This document shows, piece by piece, positions 8,792 through 16,969 of a stretch of DNA of 64,000 nucleotides. The notes beneath the pieces were generated by a model that was not told the origin of the DNA, ran no database searches, and worked only from the letters and a program-made list of their open reading frames with translations. The DNA is from Terrabacter sp. 28 (GTDB taxonomy: Bacteria > Actinomycetota > Actinomycetes > Actinomycetales > Dermatophilaceae). The stretch lies in the NCBI GenBank assembly GCA_000955875.1, contig JYOE01000011.1, positions 1 through 64,000 on the forward strand, read 5' to 3'. Every line of letters begins with the position of its first letter. The first letter of the stretch is position 1. Made by a program: the position numbers and the translations under genes.

Positions 8792-9412
8792 ATGACCGCC
8801 GCTGCCAGGGTTCACCGACACCGAAGACTTCTGCCGTATGCCGCCGCGCTGGTCGCGGCCGCGACGCTCGGTTCCTGCTCGGGCGGCGACCCCGGCCCGG
8901 CCACGACGACGCCCCCGGTGACGTCGACGGCGGCAACCACCACGACGGCGCAGCCCACGACGATGACGCCCACCCCAACAGCGACGGTCGACCCCGTCAT
9001 CGCCAAGATCCCCGCCGCCGCCCGCTCCCACTCTCGTGCAGGAGCAGAAGCATTTGGCCGGTTCTACATGGAGCAGGTCAATCAGGCGTTTACGCAAGCA
9101 GACCCCAACGCTCTAGTCGGCCTCGCCCGCCCTACCTGCAAGACATGTTCCTCTTTCTTAGCGGGGGCCAAAGAGTTGAGGGCGAAGGGCATACACCACC
9201 AAGGCGTCTCGATCACCGTTGAGGGCTCTCCAGCGAATGCCTACTCGTCCAACCGGGCCGTAATTCAGATATTTGTTACTCAGCATTCAGTCCCAGTAGT
9301 CAATAAGGCAAATAAGAAAGTAGATCAGACGAAGGCGGGCGAAGGCATTCTGATCGCCACGCTCGCCTTTGAGCAGCGTTGGGTCATGGAGCGGTTACAG
9401 GTGGCAAAGTGA
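8792..9412 (+). CDS. DUF6318 family lipoprotein
   Basis: A 206-residue secreted lipoprotein: basic N-terminus, hydrophobic helix, lipobox LGSC, then a Thr/Pro-rich linker to about residue 70. The remainder matches the actinobacterial DUF6318 pattern (AGAEAFGRFYMEQVNQA... followed by the paired cysteines of CKTC). Function unknown. ATG 8792 is favoured by AGGGGA six bases upstream. Its stop overlaps the start of the next gene (GTGA), so the two are translationally coupled. The stretch from about 9080 to 9370 is visibly richer in A+T than its surroundings, with codons such as AAA, ATA and TTA that neighbours avoid, suggesting foreign origin or relaxed codon selection. Confidence 0.8.
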   Translation: MTAAARVHRHRRLLPYAAALVAAATLGSCSGGDPGPATTTPPVTSTAATTTTAQPTTMTPTPTATVDPVIAKIPAAARSHSRAGAEAFGRFYMEQVNQAFTQADPNALVGLARPTCKTCSSFLAGAKELRAKGIHHQGVSITVEGSPANAYSSNRAVIQIFVTQHSVPVVNKANKKVDQTKAGEGILIATLAFEQRWVMERLQVAK

Positions 9413-10320
9413 CCATCCGCTGGCACCCCTCAGCGCTGCTCTGCATCGCCCTGCTGATGGCTGTCCCCGAAGCAGCCCAAGCCGAGGATGCTCCCTGCAC
9501 TATAAGCATCTTTGATCAGTGCGAAACCGACCCCGACGCCGTGGTCGTGGGGCTGATGTCGCGGGAGCAGGTTCTAGGGCTTGAGAAGTTTCCGGGCGAC
9601 GCTGGCGGCGCCGTAGTTGATCGCCCAGCTAACGCGCCTCGCTACGAGTACATGTCGCTCAATGACTGTGCAGCTGCCCGGCCAGAAACCGTCACAGAAC
9701 AGGTGACCTGTTCTCATGCGCTTCGCGACTGTCCACCCACAGAACTTGGCCCCCTTCTCCGGATTTGGCGGCGGACCCTTGAGGGCGGAAAAGTAACCGA
9801 GCCATGGACGACCCGCGGACTGACGTGTGCCGCCGACGTCGCGCCAGGCGCGCGGCCCACGTTGACGATGGCGGATCTCAAGGCGGCGTTCATGCGGACG
9901 CCTTGGTCGAAGCCGCAGATCTCGAGCCAGCCGGCAGGCAACACGACCCTGGTCAACCTGCGCACGTTCTACAAGGTCAACTGGACTTCGAACGGCTTTC
10001 AGCCCGGGGAGGTCGACCGGTCTGTGCTGCGCGGGATCCCCGTGCAGATCCGTCCCAAGCTCGTCGGCTTCACCTACGTCTTCGGCGATGGTTCATCAGT
10101 GGGGCCGACGACGTCTCCCGGTGGCGTCTACCCGGATGGGGACATCACCCACGTCTACAGCGTCAGGGGCCAGTTCCCCGTCCGTGTCGACACGACGTTC
10201 GGCGCCGACTTCAGCCTCGACGGCACCACGTGGGACGAGATCCCCTCGACGGTCACCGTTCCCGGTCCCAGCACCGTCGTGACGGTGCGAGAGGCCAAAG
10301 GCGTGCTGGTCAACCACTGA
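9409..10320 (+). CDS. Secreted protein with PKD-like C-terminal region
   Basis: A 303-residue exported protein of unknown function. GTG 9409 overlaps the previous stop; it begins VTIRWHPSALLCIALLMAV and a signal peptide probably ends near AAQA. The C-terminal 100 residues (FTYVFGDGSS ... DITHVYSVRGQFPVRVDTTF) have the PKD-fold pattern: a strand with FGDG, then HVYSVRGQFPV. Such domains mediate extracellular protein or carbohydrate contacts. Coupling to the DUF6318 lipoprotein suggests the two work at the cell surface together. Codon use is partly A+T-richer early in the gene, becoming typical in the second half. Confidence 0.7.
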   Translation: MTIRWHPSALLCIALLMAVPEAAQAEDAPCTISIFDQCETDPDAVVVGLMSREQVLGLEKFPGDAGGAVVDRPANAPRYEYMSLNDCAAARPETVTEQVTCSHALRDCPPTELGPLLRIWRRTLEGGKVTEPWTTRGLTCAADVAPGARPTLTMADLKAAFMRTPWSKPQISSQPAGNTTLVNLRTFYKVNWTSNGFQPGEVDRSVLRGIPVQIRPKLVGFTYVFGDGSSVGPTTSPGGVYPDGDITHVYSVRGQFPVRVDTTFGADFSLDGTTWDEIPSTVTVPGPSTVVTVREAKGVLVNH

Positions 10321-10460
10321 CCGCGCACCGCTGACGGACCGCTCTGCATCGTGTCGCCTGGTGACTCGGTCGCGCCACAGCGGCCTCGCAGCACCGGAGG
10401 AAGCTCTGACCCCATGGGGTGAACCAAACGCAGAGGGCGACCCCTCGCCTCAGACGCAGC

Positions 10461-10949
10461 TCAGACCCGTTGGCCAGGCCCGCCGTCAGGTTCGTCGTCA
10501 CCCAGCGAGCCAGGCTCCACCTCGACCGCGTCCACTGCCTTGACGGTCTCGGGCTCGCCCACTCCGGCCACGTCGCCGTTGGGCGTCGCTTCGGCCACGG
10601 GAGGCACGCTCGCCTCGACGTCGGCACGGGTCGCCTCCGGCTCTGACTCGTGCGAGAGCAGCGCATCCTCGTCCTGGGCGTCGCGGTGCCAGCTCTCGGC
10701 CGCCCCGGGGTCGGACGAGAACTCCGACGGTGAGCCCGCAAAGGCTGACGCGTCGTCGACCTCGCCCGGAGACTCGTCAGGCACGGCAGTGGCCGAGGCC
10801 CCATCGAGCCTCTCGCCGGCGTCGGCGGGCTCGCTGGCTGAGACCGGGCGCTCACTCGTCGAGAGGGGCTCCTCGTCGCCCCGCCTGGTCATCAGCCAGG
10901 TGACGAGGACACCGAGCACGAAGGCCACGAGCACGAGCCACCACTTCAT
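10461..10949 (-). CDS. ArfC-like single-pass membrane protein
   Basis: A 162-residue protein with one N-terminal membrane helix (MKWWLVLVAFVLGVLVTWLM) followed by an acidic, Ser/Glu/Asp-rich tail with no recognised domain. The N-terminus resembles ArfC (Rv0901-type channel accessory proteins: WWLV-LAF-LG--LT). The start is set by a strong AGGAGGT upstream, and its ATG overlaps the TGA of the preceding gene (ATGA), indicating coupled translation. The acidic tail is probably disordered and cytoplasmic. Family assignment is tentative. Confidence 0.6.
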   Translation of the reverse strand: MKWWLVLVAFVLGVLVTWLMTRRGDEEPLSTSERPVSASEPADAGERLDGASATAVPDESPGEVDDASAFAGSPSEFSSDPGAAESWHRDAQDEDALLSHESEPEATRADVEASVPPVAEATPNGDVAGVGEPETVKAVDAVEVEPGSLGDDEPDGGPGQRV

Positions 10950-11209
10950 CGCTGACCTCCTGGTGAGATCTCTCCGTGGACCGGCGCAGCGGCCGCCGGC
11001 GCGGCCGTTCCTCGGCCCGTGACGGCGATGGCGACCAGCGACCCGACGACGAAGCCGACCACGCTCCACAGGAACACGCCCCAGAACCCGCCGTCGCTGC
11101 GTCCCGCGAAGCCGAGCACCACGGTCACGACGACGAGCGCGGCCCACCACGGCCAGCCAAGAGGACGAGACCGCGCACCAGCTCTCGGCGCGGGATGGGC
11201 CTGGGTCAT
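10946..11209 (-). CDS. Small two-helix membrane protein, ArfB-like
   Basis: An 87-residue protein with a short basic/proline N-terminus and two hydrophobic helices (about residues 21-36 and 42-63) separated by GRSDGG, ending in an Ala/Pro tail. A near-ideal GGAGGA ribosome site precedes ATG 11209, and the stop overlaps the next gene's start. The pairing with an ArfC-like protein suggests an ArfB-type channel accessory component, but there is no ArfA (OmpA-like) gene in the window, so the function is a guess. Confidence 0.6.
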   Translation of the reverse strand: MTQAHPAPRAGARSRPLGWPWWAALVVVTVVLGFAGRSDGGFWGVFLWSVVGFVVGSLVAIAVTGRGTAAPAAAAPVHGEISPGGQR

Positions 11210-11346
11210 CGGTCCTCCAAGATCGGGGCACGGCCGCAACAGCAGCCACGTTTGGACGGTACCCCGATGACACCCGGCCGTGACGACGAGACACGGAGGA
11301 AAGCGGGGTGTCGCCGCCCGTCGGCTCCCCTGCGCGGGAGCGTCTC

Positions 11347-11781
11347 TCAGGCGGCTGCGCTGTCCCCTGCGCCTCGCAGCACGGTGACCGCCTCGGGAGC
11401 CGCGACGGCGACCGCGTGAAGCGTCACGCCCGCACTGCGGCAGGCACGCTCGAAGGCGGCCCGGAGGTCGTGGTCGCGCGGCGTGGCCGACGAACGGCCT
11501 GGCCGGGCGATGACCATCACGACGTCGTGCACGCCGTGTCTTGCGGCCTCGGTCAACGCCAGGGAGACGCGCTCGCCCACCTCGGACGGGTCGACGAGTC
11601 GTGGCTCGTCGGGCAGGCACACGGGTTGCAGCAGCCGCCGGTTGGCATGGCACAACAACAGGTAGGTGGCGCCGTCGTCCCGCGACTGGTCGGTGGCGAT
11701 CAGGTCGACCACACCCTCGAGCACGGCAGGGTCGGTGATCGGTCGTTGGGCCCAGTCCCTCGGCAGATCCTCGAAGCGCAT
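11347..11781 (-). CDS. Hypothetical protein, paralog of 38615-39043
   Basis: A 144-residue cytosolic protein without a firm family. It begins MRFEDLPRDW and aligns along its length with the protein at 38615-39043 (MTFQDLPPRA): a strand with LLLCHANRRLLQPVCL, a segment VVMVIARPGRSSATPRDHDL, and a final strand GVTLHAVAVAAPEAV. The order and spacing resemble a RadC/JAB fold in which the metal-binding HxH is replaced (VIARPG where RadC has HNHPSG). If right, it would be a non-catalytic relative; that is inference. No good ribosome site precedes ATG 11781. It lies alone between two operons. Confidence 0.6.
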   Translation of the reverse strand: MRFEDLPRDWAQRPITDPAVLEGVVDLIATDQSRDDGATYLLLCHANRRLLQPVCLPDEPRLVDPSEVGERVSLALTEAARHGVHDVVMVIARPGRSSATPRDHDLRAAFERACRSAGVTLHAVAVAAPEAVTVLRGAGDSAAA

Positions 11782-11859
11782 GAGACGAGCATGACGGTGA
11801 CCGGTGACAGTGGGTCGGCGTTGTCCACACACCCGTGGGCACGCCGGCCCGGGACGGGC

Positions 11860-12645
11860 TCATGTCGGCGGCGTGTACCTCCCGTCGATCGCGGTCCACC
11901 CGCCGTCGACGAAGAGCTGGCTGCCGGTGACGAACGACGACGCATCGGAGGCCAGGTAGACGACTGCGCCGGCGAGCTCGTCCGGGCGCGACCACCGGCC
12001 CAGCGCGCTCTTGCTCGCGTACGCCTCCGACCACTCGGGCACAGCGTGGATCTGAGCCGTCAGGGGCGTGTCGACGATGCCCGGTGCGACGGCGTTGACA
12101 CGCACGCCGCGCGGCCCGAGCTCCACCGCCGCCGTGCGCAGCAGCTGCACGAGACCGGCCTTGGTGGCCGCGTAGACACCCTGCCCGGGCTCCACGGTGA
12201 CCGCCCGGATGGAGCTGAAACCGATGATGCTCCCGCGACCACGCTCGGCCATGCCGGCCCCGAAGGCCCGCACGAGGTCGAACGAGGCGCGCAGGTTCAG
12301 GGCGACCACCCGCTCGAACTCCTCCGCCGAGTAGTCCAACAGGCGCTTGCGCACATTGGTCGCCGCGGTGAAGACGAGCACGTCGACGTCTCCGAGGTCG
12401 TCCGCGGCACGCGCAACTGCCTGGCCGTCGGTGACGTCCAGCGCGTACGCCGCCTCGCCGGCTCCCAGCGACGTCGTCTCCTGCGCCGCTGCAAGGTCCC
12501 GGTCGGCGCAGACCACCTCCGCGCCGTGGGCCGCGAGGGCGAGGGCGCTCTCGCGCCCGATGCCGCTGCCGGCTCCCACGACGACGGCCCGGCGCCCGTC
12601 GAGGCGGAACAGCTGCGTGTAGTCGGGTCGGTCGTGCTCAGTCAC
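11860..12645 (-). CDS. SDR family oxidoreductase
   Basis: A 261-residue classical short-chain dehydrogenase/reductase. The Rossmann motif VVVGAGSGIG is at about residues 20-30; an acidic residue after the second strand (VVCADRD) favours NAD(H). The catalytic Ser (GFSSIRAV) and Tyr-Lys (YAATK) are present, and the C-terminus SSFVTGSQLFVDGGW is typical of quinoprotein/glucose-dehydrogenase-type SDRs. GTG 12645 overlaps the aldehyde dehydrogenase 3' end by eight bases. It is the last gene of the eight-gene catabolic operon and probably oxidises or reduces a pathway alcohol/ketone; the substrate is unknown. Confidence 0.88.
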   Translation of the reverse strand: MTEHDRPDYTQLFRLDGRRAVVVGAGSGIGRESALALAAHGAEVVCADRDLAAAQETTSLGAGEAAYALDVTDGQAVARAADDLGDVDVLVFTAATNVRKRLLDYSAEEFERVVALNLRASFDLVRAFGAGMAERGRGSIIGFSSIRAVTVEPGQGVYAATKAGLVQLLRTAAVELGPRGVRVNAVAPGIVDTPLTAQIHAVPEWSEAYASKSALGRWSRPDELAGAVVYLASDASSFVTGSQLFVDGGWTAIDGRYTPPT

Positions 12646-14164
12646 GGACGCTCCCCTGCTTCTCCGGCTCCGTGGCCGGGTCGGTTGTCGTCGACGTCTT
12701 CACGCGGCTCGCCGACGGCCGGATGATGGCCATCCGGGTCACGGTCAGCTCCTCGATGGCGAACCGCGGTCCCTCTCGCCCGACGCCGCTGTCCTTGACG
12801 CCGCCGTAGGGCATGACGTCGGACCGGAAGCCGGGCACCTCGTTGACGACGACGCCTCCTGCCTCGATGCGGTCGATCGCCGCGAAGGCCGAGCCGAGCC
12901 CCTCCGTGAAGACGCTCGCGTGCAGGCCGTAGCGCGAGCGGTTCACCACCTCGATGGCGGCGTCGAGGTCGGGCACCGACCGCACGACGACGACCGGTCC
13001 GAAGATCTCCTCGTCCCACGCGAGCTGCCCGTCGGGCACGTCGAGCAGCACGGTGGGCTCGATGACCCCGTCGCGTATGCCGCCGCCGTGCACGAGGGTG
13101 CCCCCGGCGTCGCAGGCGGCGCGGACCCACTGCGCCACCCGTTCCGTCGAGCGCGCGTCGATGAGCGCGGATACGCGGGTCGACTCGTCGCGGGGGTCGC
13201 CCACCACGACCTGGTCGATCCGGGACGACAGCGCGTCGAGGAAGCGTGCGCGCGCCGACTCGACGACGACGACGCGCTGCACGCTGATGCACGCCTGCCC
13301 CGAGGCGTAGTAGCCACCACGGACGACGGCGTCGGCCGCGGCGTCGACGTCCGCGTCGGCAGCGACGACGAGGGCGGCGTTCGAGCCCAGCTCGAGCAGC
13401 ACCTTGGTGGGCGCCGCGTCACGAGCGATCTGGTGACCGACGGAGGCCGAGCCGGTGAACGAAACGGCAGCCACCCGCGGGTCGGTGGTCAGGGCGACCC
13501 CGACCTCGACGCCGCCCGTGACGAGCTGGATGCCCGCCCGTGGACCACCAGCGGCTGCGAGCGCCTCGCGCAGCACGTGAACCAGCCACAGCGTGGCGAG
13601 CGGCGTCTGCGGCGCCGGCTTGACGACCACCGGGCAGCCCGCTGCCAGGGCCGGCGCGAGCTTGTGCACTGCGAGGAGGAGCGGGTAGTTGAACCCGGCG
13701 ATCCCGACGACGACACCGACCGGCTTGCGCACCCAGAACCCGATCAGCCCCTCCCCGCTCGGCAGCAGGTCGAGCGGCACCGTCTCCCCGTGCAGGCGCG
13801 CCACCTCCTCGGCGGCCGTGACGAGCGTCAGCAGCGTTCGGTCGACCTCGACCCGGCAGTCGACGAGCGGCTTGCCGGTCTCCAGCACGAGGAGCTGCTC
13901 GATGTCCGCTCGGCGCTCGGAGAGCTGCCGGTGCGTCTCGACGAGTGCTGCGCGACGGACGTGCGACGGGAGCGAGCCCATGCGCTCACGGACGGCGGCG
14001 GCATACGAAAGCGCTTGTGCGGCAGTTTCGCTGGTGCCGATCGGCGCCTGAGCGAGCTCCTCTCCGGTGAAGGGGAAGGTCACGGGTGCGGTCTCCGGGA
14101 CGTCGACCCAGCCGTCTCCGACGGGAAGCCCTGCGGGGTGCTCCGGGGTGTAGGTGCTGGTCAT
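12638..14164 (-). CDS. Aldehyde dehydrogenase family protein
   Basis: A 508-residue NAD(P)-dependent aldehyde dehydrogenase. Visible motifs are the cofactor-binding GFNYPLLLAVHKLAPALAAG and FTGSASVGHQI, the general base in LELGSNAALVV and the catalytic cysteine in GQACIS. The LELGSNA form resembles lactaldehyde/phosphonoacetaldehyde-type subfamilies more than betaine aldehyde dehydrogenases. ATG 14164 overlaps the upstream ATPase stop (ATGA). In the operon it would oxidise an aldehyde intermediate to the acid. The substrate is not predictable from sequence. Confidence 0.9.
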   Translation of the reverse strand: MTSTYTPEHPAGLPVGDGWVDVPETAPVTFPFTGEELAQAPIGTSETAAQALSYAAAVRERMGSLPSHVRRAALVETHRQLSERRADIEQLLVLETGKPLVDCRVEVDRTLLTLVTAAEEVARLHGETVPLDLLPSGEGLIGFWVRKPVGVVVGIAGFNYPLLLAVHKLAPALAAGCPVVVKPAPQTPLATLWLVHVLREALAAAGGPRAGIQLVTGGVEVGVALTTDPRVAAVSFTGSASVGHQIARDAAPTKVLLELGSNAALVVAADADVDAAADAVVRGGYYASGQACISVQRVVVVESARARFLDALSSRIDQVVVGDPRDESTRVSALIDARSTERVAQWVRAACDAGGTLVHGGGIRDGVIEPTVLLDVPDGQLAWDEEIFGPVVVVRSVPDLDAAIEVVNRSRYGLHASVFTEGLGSAFAAIDRIEAGGVVVNEVPGFRSDVMPYGGVKDSGVGREGPRFAIEELTVTRMAIIRPSASRVKTSTTTDPATEPEKQGSVRD

Positions 14165-14991
14165 GAGGGGTCTCCGAGGAGGTCGGCCGCGCCGGCCCCG
14201 GCGAGGGCTCGGCGCATGCTGGGGGCCGCCCGCAGGAGGCGCTGGGTGTACGGGTGCTGGGGGTCGTCGAAGATCTGCTGGGTGGGACCGGTCTCGACGA
14301 TCTCGCCGGCGCACATGACCGCCACGCGCTCACACACGTGGCGCACCACCGACAGGTCGTGCGAGACGAACACCAGCGTGAGGCCGAGGTCGCCGACGAG
14401 GTCGGTGATGAGGTTCAGCACCTGCGCACGCACCGAGACGTCGAGGGCGCTCACGGGCTCGTCGGCGAGCAGGATCGACGGCTTCGGTGCGAGCGCCCTC
14501 GCGATCGAGATGCGCTGACGCTGCCCACCCGAGAACTGGTGCGGAAACCGCTCCCCCGCCTCGCGACTCAGACCGACCGCCTCGAGCAGCTCGCTGACGC
14601 GGCCCTGGCGGCCGGGCAGGCCCTGAGCGACGAGCGGCTCGGCGATGATGTCGCGCACGCGCATCCTCGGGTCGAGCGAGCCCATGGGGTCCTGGAAGAC
14701 GAGCTGCAGGCTCGAGCGGAGGAAGCCGAGGCGCCGCTCCGGGAGCCCCGAGACCGTCTGCCCCTCGACCTGCACCTCGCCACTCGTCGGCTGGTCGAGG
14801 CCGGCGAGCAGCCGCATCAGGGTCGACTTGCCGCAGCCGGACTCGCCGACGATGCCGAAGCGCTCGCCCCGCTCCACGTCGAACGACACCCCCTTGAGCG
14901 CCTCGACGACAGGCCCGGGGCGCCGGAGCGAGGTGCGCGGTCGCCGGTAGTCGCGGCGCAGGTCGCGGACGGTGATCGCCGGCGTGGTCAT
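14161..14991 (-). CDS. Peptide-type ABC transporter ATPase (DppF-like)
   Basis: A 276-residue ATPase of the nickel/dipeptide/oligopeptide importer family. Walker A is GESGCGKST, the Q-loop is VFQDP, the signature FSGGQRQRISIARAL and Walker B ILLADEPVSALD. The C-terminus carries the HPYT motif of this family. It overlaps both neighbours by four bases. With the second ATPase it powers the importer formed by the two permeases and the lipoprotein upstream in the same operon. Confidence 0.92.
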   Translation of the reverse strand: MTTPAITVRDLRRDYRRPRTSLRRPGPVVEALKGVSFDVERGERFGIVGESGCGKSTLMRLLAGLDQPTSGEVQVEGQTVSGLPERRLGFLRSSLQLVFQDPMGSLDPRMRVRDIIAEPLVAQGLPGRQGRVSELLEAVGLSREAGERFPHQFSGGQRQRISIARALAPKPSILLADEPVSALDVSVRAQVLNLITDLVGDLGLTLVFVSHDLSVVRHVCERVAVMCAGEIVETGPTQQIFDDPQHPYTQRLLRAAPSMRRALAGAGAADLLGDPS

Positions 14992-16055
14992 GAGGCGCGC
15001 TCCTCGTGAGCGGGATGGTGGCAGGCGAACCCCTCGCCAGGGTCAGGACCGGTCCAGGCCGGCGTCGTTGCGCACACCTCGGTGGCGTGGTCGCAGCGGC
15101 TGCGGAACACGCAGCCCTCGGGGAAGGCGCCGGCCGCGGGGACGGTGCCGCGGATGGTCGGCAGGCGCCCACCGGGTGGGGCGTCGTCGAGGTCCGAGGC
15201 AGCGAGCAGGCCCTGCGTGTAACGGTGTCGGGGCCGGCGGAACACCTCGTCGACGGTGCCGGCCTCGACGACGCGACCGCCATACATCACCAGCACCCGC
15301 TCGCACACCGTGGCCACGACCGACAGGTCGTGGGTGATGAAGAGCAGGGCGGCGTCACGGGCCTCGACGCCCCTGACGATGAGGTCGAGCACGCGGGCCT
15401 GGACCGTGACGTCGAGGGCCGTCGTCGGCTCGTCGCACACGAGCAGCGCCGGGTCGTTGGCCAGGGCGATCGCGAGGACGACGCGCTGGCGCTGTCCGCC
15501 GGAGAGCTGGTGGGGGTACGCCTTCGCCGCGTCGCCGGGATCAGGCAGCCCCACCTGGTCGAGCAGCTCCACGGCCCGCCGGCGAGCCCTACGCCGGTCG
15601 GTGCCGCCGCGGCCCTCGCGCCCGCCGCGACCGTCGTGACCGTCGCGACCCCGGCGACCGGCGTGCACCGTGATGGTCTCAGCCACCTGGTCGCCGACCC
15701 GCATGGTCGGGTTGAGCGCAGTCATCGGCTCCTGGAAGACCATGGCCACGTCGCGGCCCCGGACGCCGGCGAGGTCGCGTTCGCGGGCACCGACGAGGTC
15801 GCAGCCGACACCGGCCAGCCGGATCGAGCCACTGACGTCGGCGTCGTCGGGCAGCAGGCCGAGCAGCGCGAGGCTGGTCAGCGACTTGCCGGAGCCCGAC
15901 TCGCCGATGAGGCCGACGCGCTCACCCCGGTCGATGCTGAAGCTGACGTCGTGGAGCAGGTGGTGCCGGCCGATGCGCACGTCGAGACCGACCACGTCGA
16001 GCACGCGTTGGGGACCGTTGCTCCGTGAGCTCGTCTGCGCTGCAACGGCACTCAT
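14988..16055 (-). CDS. Peptide-type ABC transporter ATPase (DppD-like) with Gly/Arg insert
   Basis: A 355-residue ATPase with Walker A GESGSGKS, signature LSGGQRQRV, Walker B LLVCDEPTTALD and the C-terminal Cys-rich oligopeptide-transporter motif (CVFRSRCDHATEVC ... CHHP) that can hold an Fe-S cluster in relatives. Between the Q-loop region and the helical domain there is a charged low-complexity insert of about 23 residues (RRGRDGHDGRGGREGRGG...) absent from usual family members. ATG 16055 follows GGAGG and overlaps the permease stop. Partner of the DppF-like ATPase. Confidence 0.9.
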   Translation of the reverse strand: MSAVAAQTSSRSNGPQRVLDVVGLDVRIGRHHLLHDVSFSIDRGERVGLIGESGSGKSLTSLALLGLLPDDADVSGSIRLAGVGCDLVGARERDLAGVRGRDVAMVFQEPMTALNPTMRVGDQVAETITVHAGRRGRDGHDGRGGREGRGGTDRRRARRRAVELLDQVGLPDPGDAAKAYPHQLSGGQRQRVVLAIALANDPALLVCDEPTTALDVTVQARVLDLIVRGVEARDAALLFITHDLSVVATVCERVLVMYGGRVVEAGTVDEVFRRPRHRYTQGLLAASDLDDAPPGGRLPTIRGTVPAAGAFPEGCVFRSRCDHATEVCATTPAWTGPDPGEGFACHHPAHEERAS

Positions 16056-16969
16056 CGCCGGTCCTCCATCCGCGGGTCGTAGTGGTCCCGGAGCCCGTCC
16101 CCGAGGAGGTTGAAGCCGAGCACTGCCAGTGCAATGGCGATGCCGGGCACGACTGCCAGCCTCGGCGCGGCGAAGAGCAGCTCCTGGCTCTCCTGCAGCA
16201 TGCGTCCCCAGCTCGGCGTCGGTGGTGGCGTGCCGAAGCCGAGGAAGGAGAGCGCTGCCTCGGCGAGCACCGCGATGGCGAAGGAGACCGAGGCCTGGAC
16301 GATGACGAGGCCGCTGACGTTGGGCAGGACGTGGCGCAGGCCGATCGCCCACGGTCCACGGCCCGCCGCCCGGGCCGCCATGACGTACTCGGTGGAGAGC
16401 ACCTGCAGCGCCCCGCTGCGGACGAGGCGCACGAAGCTCGGCACCGACGCGATGCCGATGGCGACCATCGCGACGAGGGTGCTACCGCCGTAGACAGCGC
16501 TGAACATGATGGCGAGGAGCAGTGCCGGGAACGCGAGCAGCAGGTCGATGCCGCGCATGAGGGGCTCGCCCAGCACCCGGGGCGCCATGGCGGCGATGAT
16601 GCCCAGCGGCACTCCGACGAGGCCGGCCACGCCGACGGCGACGAGCCCGACGAAAAGGGTGGTCCGCGCGCCGACGAGGACCTGGCTCAGCACGTCGCGG
16701 CCGAGCTTGTCGGTGCCCAGGAGGTAGTCGGGGTCGCCGATGGGACGCAGCCGCGCGGCGGCGTCGACGAAAGTCGGGTCGTGCGGGGTCCAGACGAACG
16801 ACACGAGCGCCATCAGCACCACCACGCCGACGATGACGGCGCCGACGAAGAAGCTCGCGCCGGGACGCCGACGCGGACCCGAGCCCACCGCGACCGGATC
16901 GGTGGCCACGGTCGGGGCGCTCGGCCCGTCGAGGGACCCGGCAGGGCGGGGCGTGGCGTCGGTGCTCAT
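16052..16969 (-). CDS. Peptide-type ABC permease (DppC-like)
   Basis: A 305-residue inner-membrane permease with an N-terminal extension rich in Pro/Thr/Ala, then about six membrane helices starting with FFVGAVIVGVVVLMALVSFVW. It contains the family sequence DYLLGTDKLGRDVLSQVL and an EAA loop (AARAAGRGPWAIGLRHVLPN) that contacts the ATPases. It overlaps the DppB-like gene upstream and the DppD-like gene downstream by ATGA. Heterodimer partner of the DppB-like permease. Confidence 0.92.
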   Translation of the reverse strand: MSTDATPRPAGSLDGPSAPTVATDPVAVGSGPRRRPGASFFVGAVIVGVVVLMALVSFVWTPHDPTFVDAAARLRPIGDPDYLLGTDKLGRDVLSQVLVGARTTLFVGLVAVGVAGLVGVPLGIIAAMAPRVLGEPLMRGIDLLLAFPALLLAIMFSAVYGGSTLVAMVAIGIASVPSFVRLVRSGALQVLSTEYVMAARAAGRGPWAIGLRHVLPNVSGLVIVQASVSFAIAVLAEAALSFLGFGTPPPTPSWGRMLQESQELLFAAPRLAVVPGIAIALAVLGFNLLGDGLRDHYDPRMEDRR

